A stretch of DNA of 64,000 bases, taken from assembly GCA_017516745.1 (NCBI GenBank), contig JAFXBF010000017.1, positions 1 through 64,000 of the forward strand, written 5' to 3'. A program made the translations under genes and the position numbers. Under the pieces are notes generated by a model. The model saw nothing but the letters and a program-made list of their open reading frames with translations, did no database searches and was not told the origin of the DNA. This document shows, in pieces, positions 61,626 to 64,000 of this stretch (positions within the stretch are counted from its first letter, which is position 1; every line of letters begins with the position of its first letter). Origin of the DNA: Clostridia bacterium. Its GTDB lineage: Bacteria; Bacillota; Clostridia; Oscillospirales; Acutalibacteraceae.

Positions 61626-62507
61626 TTATTCTATATTCTGAATCTGTTCTCTTATCTTCTCAACCTCGGCCTTGATTTCAAGGACACGCTTTGTTATATC
61701 GACATCCTGGCACTTTGATCCGATTGTGTTGGCTTCTCTGTTCATTTCCTGTGCAAGGAAATCGAGCTTTCTGCCAACGGGCTCACTACTATCAAGCAAG
61801 GTGTGAAGCTGGTCAATATGACTGCGAAGACGTACCGTTTCTTCCGCAACGGCAACCTTGTCGGCAAATATTGCAGCTTCTGTGAGCAGACGCTGTTCAT
61901 CAACATTTACTTCCCCTAAAAGCACTTTCATTCTTTCAAGGAGCTTGTCGTTATATTCCTTGACAGTCTGCGGTGAACGCTGTTCAATAAACTCTACATT
62001 GCCGATAATAACCCTGCTTCTTGAAATTACATCTTCTTTGAGTTTTCCGCCTTCAACCTCACGCATTTTAACAAACGACTCAATTGCTTCCATAGCAACG
62101 GATTTTACGGCTTCCCATACTGCATCCTCATCGGCTGCAGCCTTACGGACAACAAAAATATCGTTACTGCAACGGCAAAGAGAGGAAACGGAAATATCAT
62201 CTCTCAAAGAATATCTTTCTGCAAGCTCTTTAAGTGCTTTATAATAACCGCCTGCAAGTGAATGATTGATTTCAACAATGCAATCATCCGTGTCAAGTGC
62301 ACTTATCATTACATAACACTCAATTTTACCTCTTGCAACAAGGCTCTGAACAAGAGATTTGAGCTTATCGTCAAGAAAGCCGTAAGTTCTGGGAGTTTTA
62401 CAGCCAAACTCAAAACCCTTATGATTAACGCTCTTGATTTCAACGGAAATACTCATTCCGTCAATTTCTTTCTGGGCTCTGCCAAAGCCCGTCATACTTT
62501 TAACCAT
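61626..62507 (-). CDS. YicC/YloC family endoribonuclease
   Basis: 293 residues starting VKSMTGFGRAQKEIDG, the family hallmark, with SVEIKSVNHKGFEF and the C-terminal EPVGRKLDFLAQEMNREANT plus a final KAEVEKIREQIQNIE. Members such as E. coli YicC have been shown to cut RNA. It is the first gene of the yicC-remA-gmk-rpoZ run, with a 75-base AT-rich gap upstream that holds nothing else recognisable. Confidence 0.92.
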   Translation of the reverse strand: MVKSMTGFGRAQKEIDGMSISVEIKSVNHKGFEFGCKTPRTYGFLDDKLKSLVQSLVARGKIECYVMISALDTDDCIVEINHSLAGGYYKALKELAERYSLRDDISVSSLCRCSNDIFVVRKAAADEDAVWEAVKSVAMEAIESFVKMREVEGGKLKEDVISRSRVIIGNVEFIEQRSPQTVKEYNDKLLERMKVLLGEVNVDEQRLLTEAAIFADKVAVAEETVRLRSHIDQLHTLLDSSEPVGRKLDFLAQEMNREANTIGSKCQDVDITKRVLEIKAEVEKIREQIQNIE

Positions 62508-62582
62508 TATATTTCAATCTCCTTGAGATTTTTTTCAATTTAATATATCAAATGATTCTTTATAAAGTCAACGAAATGACAA

Positions 62583-62912
62583 TTATTGACATTTGCAACC
62601 GCAACATGACCCAGTCAGTAAAAACGGAATTTCGCCGACAAGTCTTCCGTTTTCGTTTCTGAAACCGAGAAGTTTTGCTACATTGCGGAATTCTTCGGGC
62701 TCATAGACACAGCTATAGCCGTCACGGTTTGCAGCGGCATTCAGCGCACTTCTCATAAGACCCTCTGCGGTTTCATCGTCAATTGCCTGAATGGACACAA
62801 GAACTGCCTTGGTTTTCTCAACCGTCAGCAGAACTTTGCCTGTATTTTTGCCTTCTTCAAAGGCATTGTAAACAACAATTCCTTCTTTTATATCGGGCTT
62901 GAACTCAATCAT
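62583..62912 (-). CDS. Hypothetical protein with Cys-rich C-terminus (109 aa)
   Basis: I do not recognise this protein. Starting from the ATG at 62912 (GAGGAG upstream), it has a beta-rich first half (GIVVYNAFEEGKNTGKVLLT, KAVLVSIQAI), helical ETAEGLMRSALNAAANRDG, and ends LLTGSCCGCKCQ, four cysteines in the last nine residues that could bind a metal. The middle EEFRNVAKLLGFRNENG resembles the end of a GNAT fold, but no acetyl-CoA loop is seen. It overlaps rluB by 8 bases, so it is co-translated with a ribosome-modification gene. Confidence 0.7.
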   Translation of the reverse strand: MIEFKPDIKEGIVVYNAFEEGKNTGKVLLTVEKTKAVLVSIQAIDDETAEGLMRSALNAAANRDGYSCVYEPEEFRNVAKLLGFRNENGRLVGEIPFLLTGSCCGCKCQ

Positions 62913-63648
62913 CGTAAGCTCCTCTCTGAGCAGCAAGTGTAAGTCTGCGTACTTCGTCTGCGGTAAGCTCACGCCATTTGCCGGGCTGAAGCATTCCGAG
63001 TTTCACTGAGCCGACAGCAGTTCTTTTAAGCCTTGCAACTTCAATGCCCAGCTCTTCAAACATACGGCGAATCTGACGGTTTCTGCCTTCGTAAAGTATA
63101 ACTTCACAAACCACTCTGCCTTCTGTCTTTTCGAGCACACGAAGACCTGCAGGAGCAGTCATTCTGCCGTCAATTTCAATTCCGTTATGAAATGCGTTAA
63201 TCTGCTCATCCGTAATTTTCGGACGGATTGTAACCCTGTATGTTTTGGGCACGTGCTTTGCAGGATGTGTAAGTGCATTTGAAAAAGCGCCGTCATTAGT
63301 CATCAGCAGAAGGCCTTCTGATTCTCTGTCGAGTCTGCCGACAGGGTAAATCCTGTCGGGTATATCACTTACCAACTCGGCAACACATTTCCTGCCCTGC
63401 TCATCGAGCATAGTTGTGATATATCCACGGGGTTTGTGAAGCATAATGTATACAGGCTTGTCCTTAACGGAGATGAGCCTGCCGTTAACGCTTACCTTAT
63501 CCTTTTTGGGGTTAACCTTATCGCCGATGTGTGCTGTCTGACCGTTAACCTTAACCTGACCGCTTTCGATAATTTCCTCACACTTTCTGCGTGAAGCAAT
63601 ACCGTTATCGGCCATAAATTTTTGAAGTCTTACTTTGTTGTCGGGCAT
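62905..63648 (-). CDS. rluB: 23S rRNA pseudouridine synthase, RluB family
   Basis: 247 residues with an N-terminal S4 RNA-binding domain (VRLQKFMADNGIASRRKCEE) and the RsuA/RluB catalytic domain: the motif VGRLDRESEGLLLMTNDG holds the catalytic Asp, and EGRNRQIRRMFEELG closes the family signature. It isomerises a uridine in the large-subunit rRNA. It lies just after the carboxypeptidase gene. Confidence 0.93.
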   Translation of the reverse strand: MPDNKVRLQKFMADNGIASRRKCEEIIESGQVKVNGQTAHIGDKVNPKKDKVSVNGRLISVKDKPVYIMLHKPRGYITTMLDEQGRKCVAELVSDIPDRIYPVGRLDRESEGLLLMTNDGAFSNALTHPAKHVPKTYRVTIRPKITDEQINAFHNGIEIDGRMTAPAGLRVLEKTEGRVVCEVILYEGRNRQIRRMFEELGIEVARLKRTAVGSVKLGMLQPGKWRELTADEVRRLTLAAQRGAYDD

Positions 63649-63669
63649 AGCTTATGTGATTACCTTTCT

Positions 63670-64000
63670 TTAGCAGAAAAATTTTGATATTTTCTCTGCT
63701 ATTCTTTTAAAAATCGAGGTTTTTTCAAAAACCTCCTGTGTTGTTGCTTTGACATCCTCTTTAACTGTAACAGGAAAAGATTTAACGGTTTTGCCGTCAA
63801 CCGATATACGTACTTCGCCTGCTATATCACCTTTTTTAAGAGGAGCAATACTGTACGGCTTAATTATTACTTGTGTGGAAATTCTGTCTGAATTGCAAAA
63901 AGCGGCAATACTCAACGGTTCACAAAGTTCAACGCTGACTTTTTCAACGTCTCCGCCGTAAACAGTAAGTTGCGGCAAAGCACAATCAAGTGTTTTTACC
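63670..64000 (-). CDS. D-alanyl-D-alanine carboxypeptidase, C-terminal part (5' end outside window)
   Basis: The frame stays open to the window edge, so only the last 109 residues are visible. LPQLTVYGGDVEKVSV and SIAPLKKGDIAGEVRISVDG match the C-terminal beta domain of PBP5-type carboxypeptidases (DacA/DacF), ending in an amphipathic helix FKRIAEKISKFF that would bind the membrane. The catalytic domain is to the right, unseen. In Firmicutes a dacF/dacB gene often lies near rluB and sporulation genes. Confidence 0.8.
   Translation of the reverse strand, partial: VKTLDCALPQLTVYGGDVEKVSVELCEPLSIAAFCNSDRISTQVIIKPYSIAPLKKGDIAGEVRISVDGKTVKSFPVTVKEDVKATTQEVFEKTSIFKRIAEKISKFFC

Overview
The window looks like a chromosomal segment of an obligately anaerobic, low-to-moderate GC Firmicute, most likely a gut-type Clostridia of the Oscillospiraceae/Ruminococcaceae kind. 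The reasons are an oxygen-sensitive class III ribonucleotide reductase (nrdD/nrdG) under predicted NrdR control, RemA, SpoVM and a SpoIIM-like protein, PASTA-kinase signalling, DtxR-type regulation and Clostridia-style gene orders. I can place it no more precisely from sequence alone. No tRNA, rRNA, CRISPR array, phage or plasmid module was seen.

Layout. 1-0.6 kb: the end of an IS200-type transposase and a row of hairpins. 0.6-3.2 kb: YitT membrane protein, a sugar-epimerase-like TIM barrel and nrdR. 3.2-6.2 kb (minus strand): a methyltransferase / phosphodiesterase-like / methyltransferase operon preceded by a promoter, a 35-codon reading frame and an intrinsic terminator, an attenuator-like arrangement. 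6.2-6.8 kb: AT-rich non-coding DNA, then a Xer-type recombinase. 7.8-11.5 kb (minus): queA-tgt-yajC-TIGR04086-SpoIIM-like. 11.6-15.4 kb (plus): asd-dapA-dapB (lysine/diaminopimelate) and a secreted protein. 15.5-20.9 kb (minus): an ATPase, then nrdG-nrdD-trxB with NrdR boxes; NrdD carries a fused glutaredoxin-like domain.

21-30 kb: epimerase-like protein and DtxR-family regulator; then, leftward, a secreted protein, TrkA-TrkH potassium uptake and a four-gene surface-glycan cluster (three glycosyltransferases, one pyruvyl transferase). 30-42 kb: a Tet(M)-like ribosome-protection GTPase, a GPH sugar transporter, a two-gene flavin/iron-sulfur redox pair, and a sugar-use operon (allulose-6-phosphate-epimerase-like, ribokinase, a propeller plus alpha/alpha-barrel protein and an MFS transporter).

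41.9-49.1 kb (minus) is the most distinctive block. It is a corrinoid methyl-transfer operon: two UroD-family methyltransferases, one corrinoid protein and one ASKHA/[2Fe-2S] corrinoid activator, together with a GPH transporter, an SGNH esterase and a HAD phosphatase. It reads as a system that imports an unknown methylated, possibly esterified or glycosylated compound and moves its methyl group to an acceptor such as tetrahydrofolate.

49.2-64 kb (minus) is the conserved Firmicutes housekeeping block rluB ... yicC-remA-gmk-rpoZ-priA-def-fmt-(zinc peptidase)-rsmB-rlmN-prpC-prkC-rsgA-spoVM, ending in a 28-residue SpoVM. It is interrupted between rlmN and prpC by a 274-bp element with imperfect terminal inverted repeats. 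The window closes inside a D-alanyl-D-alanine carboxypeptidase.
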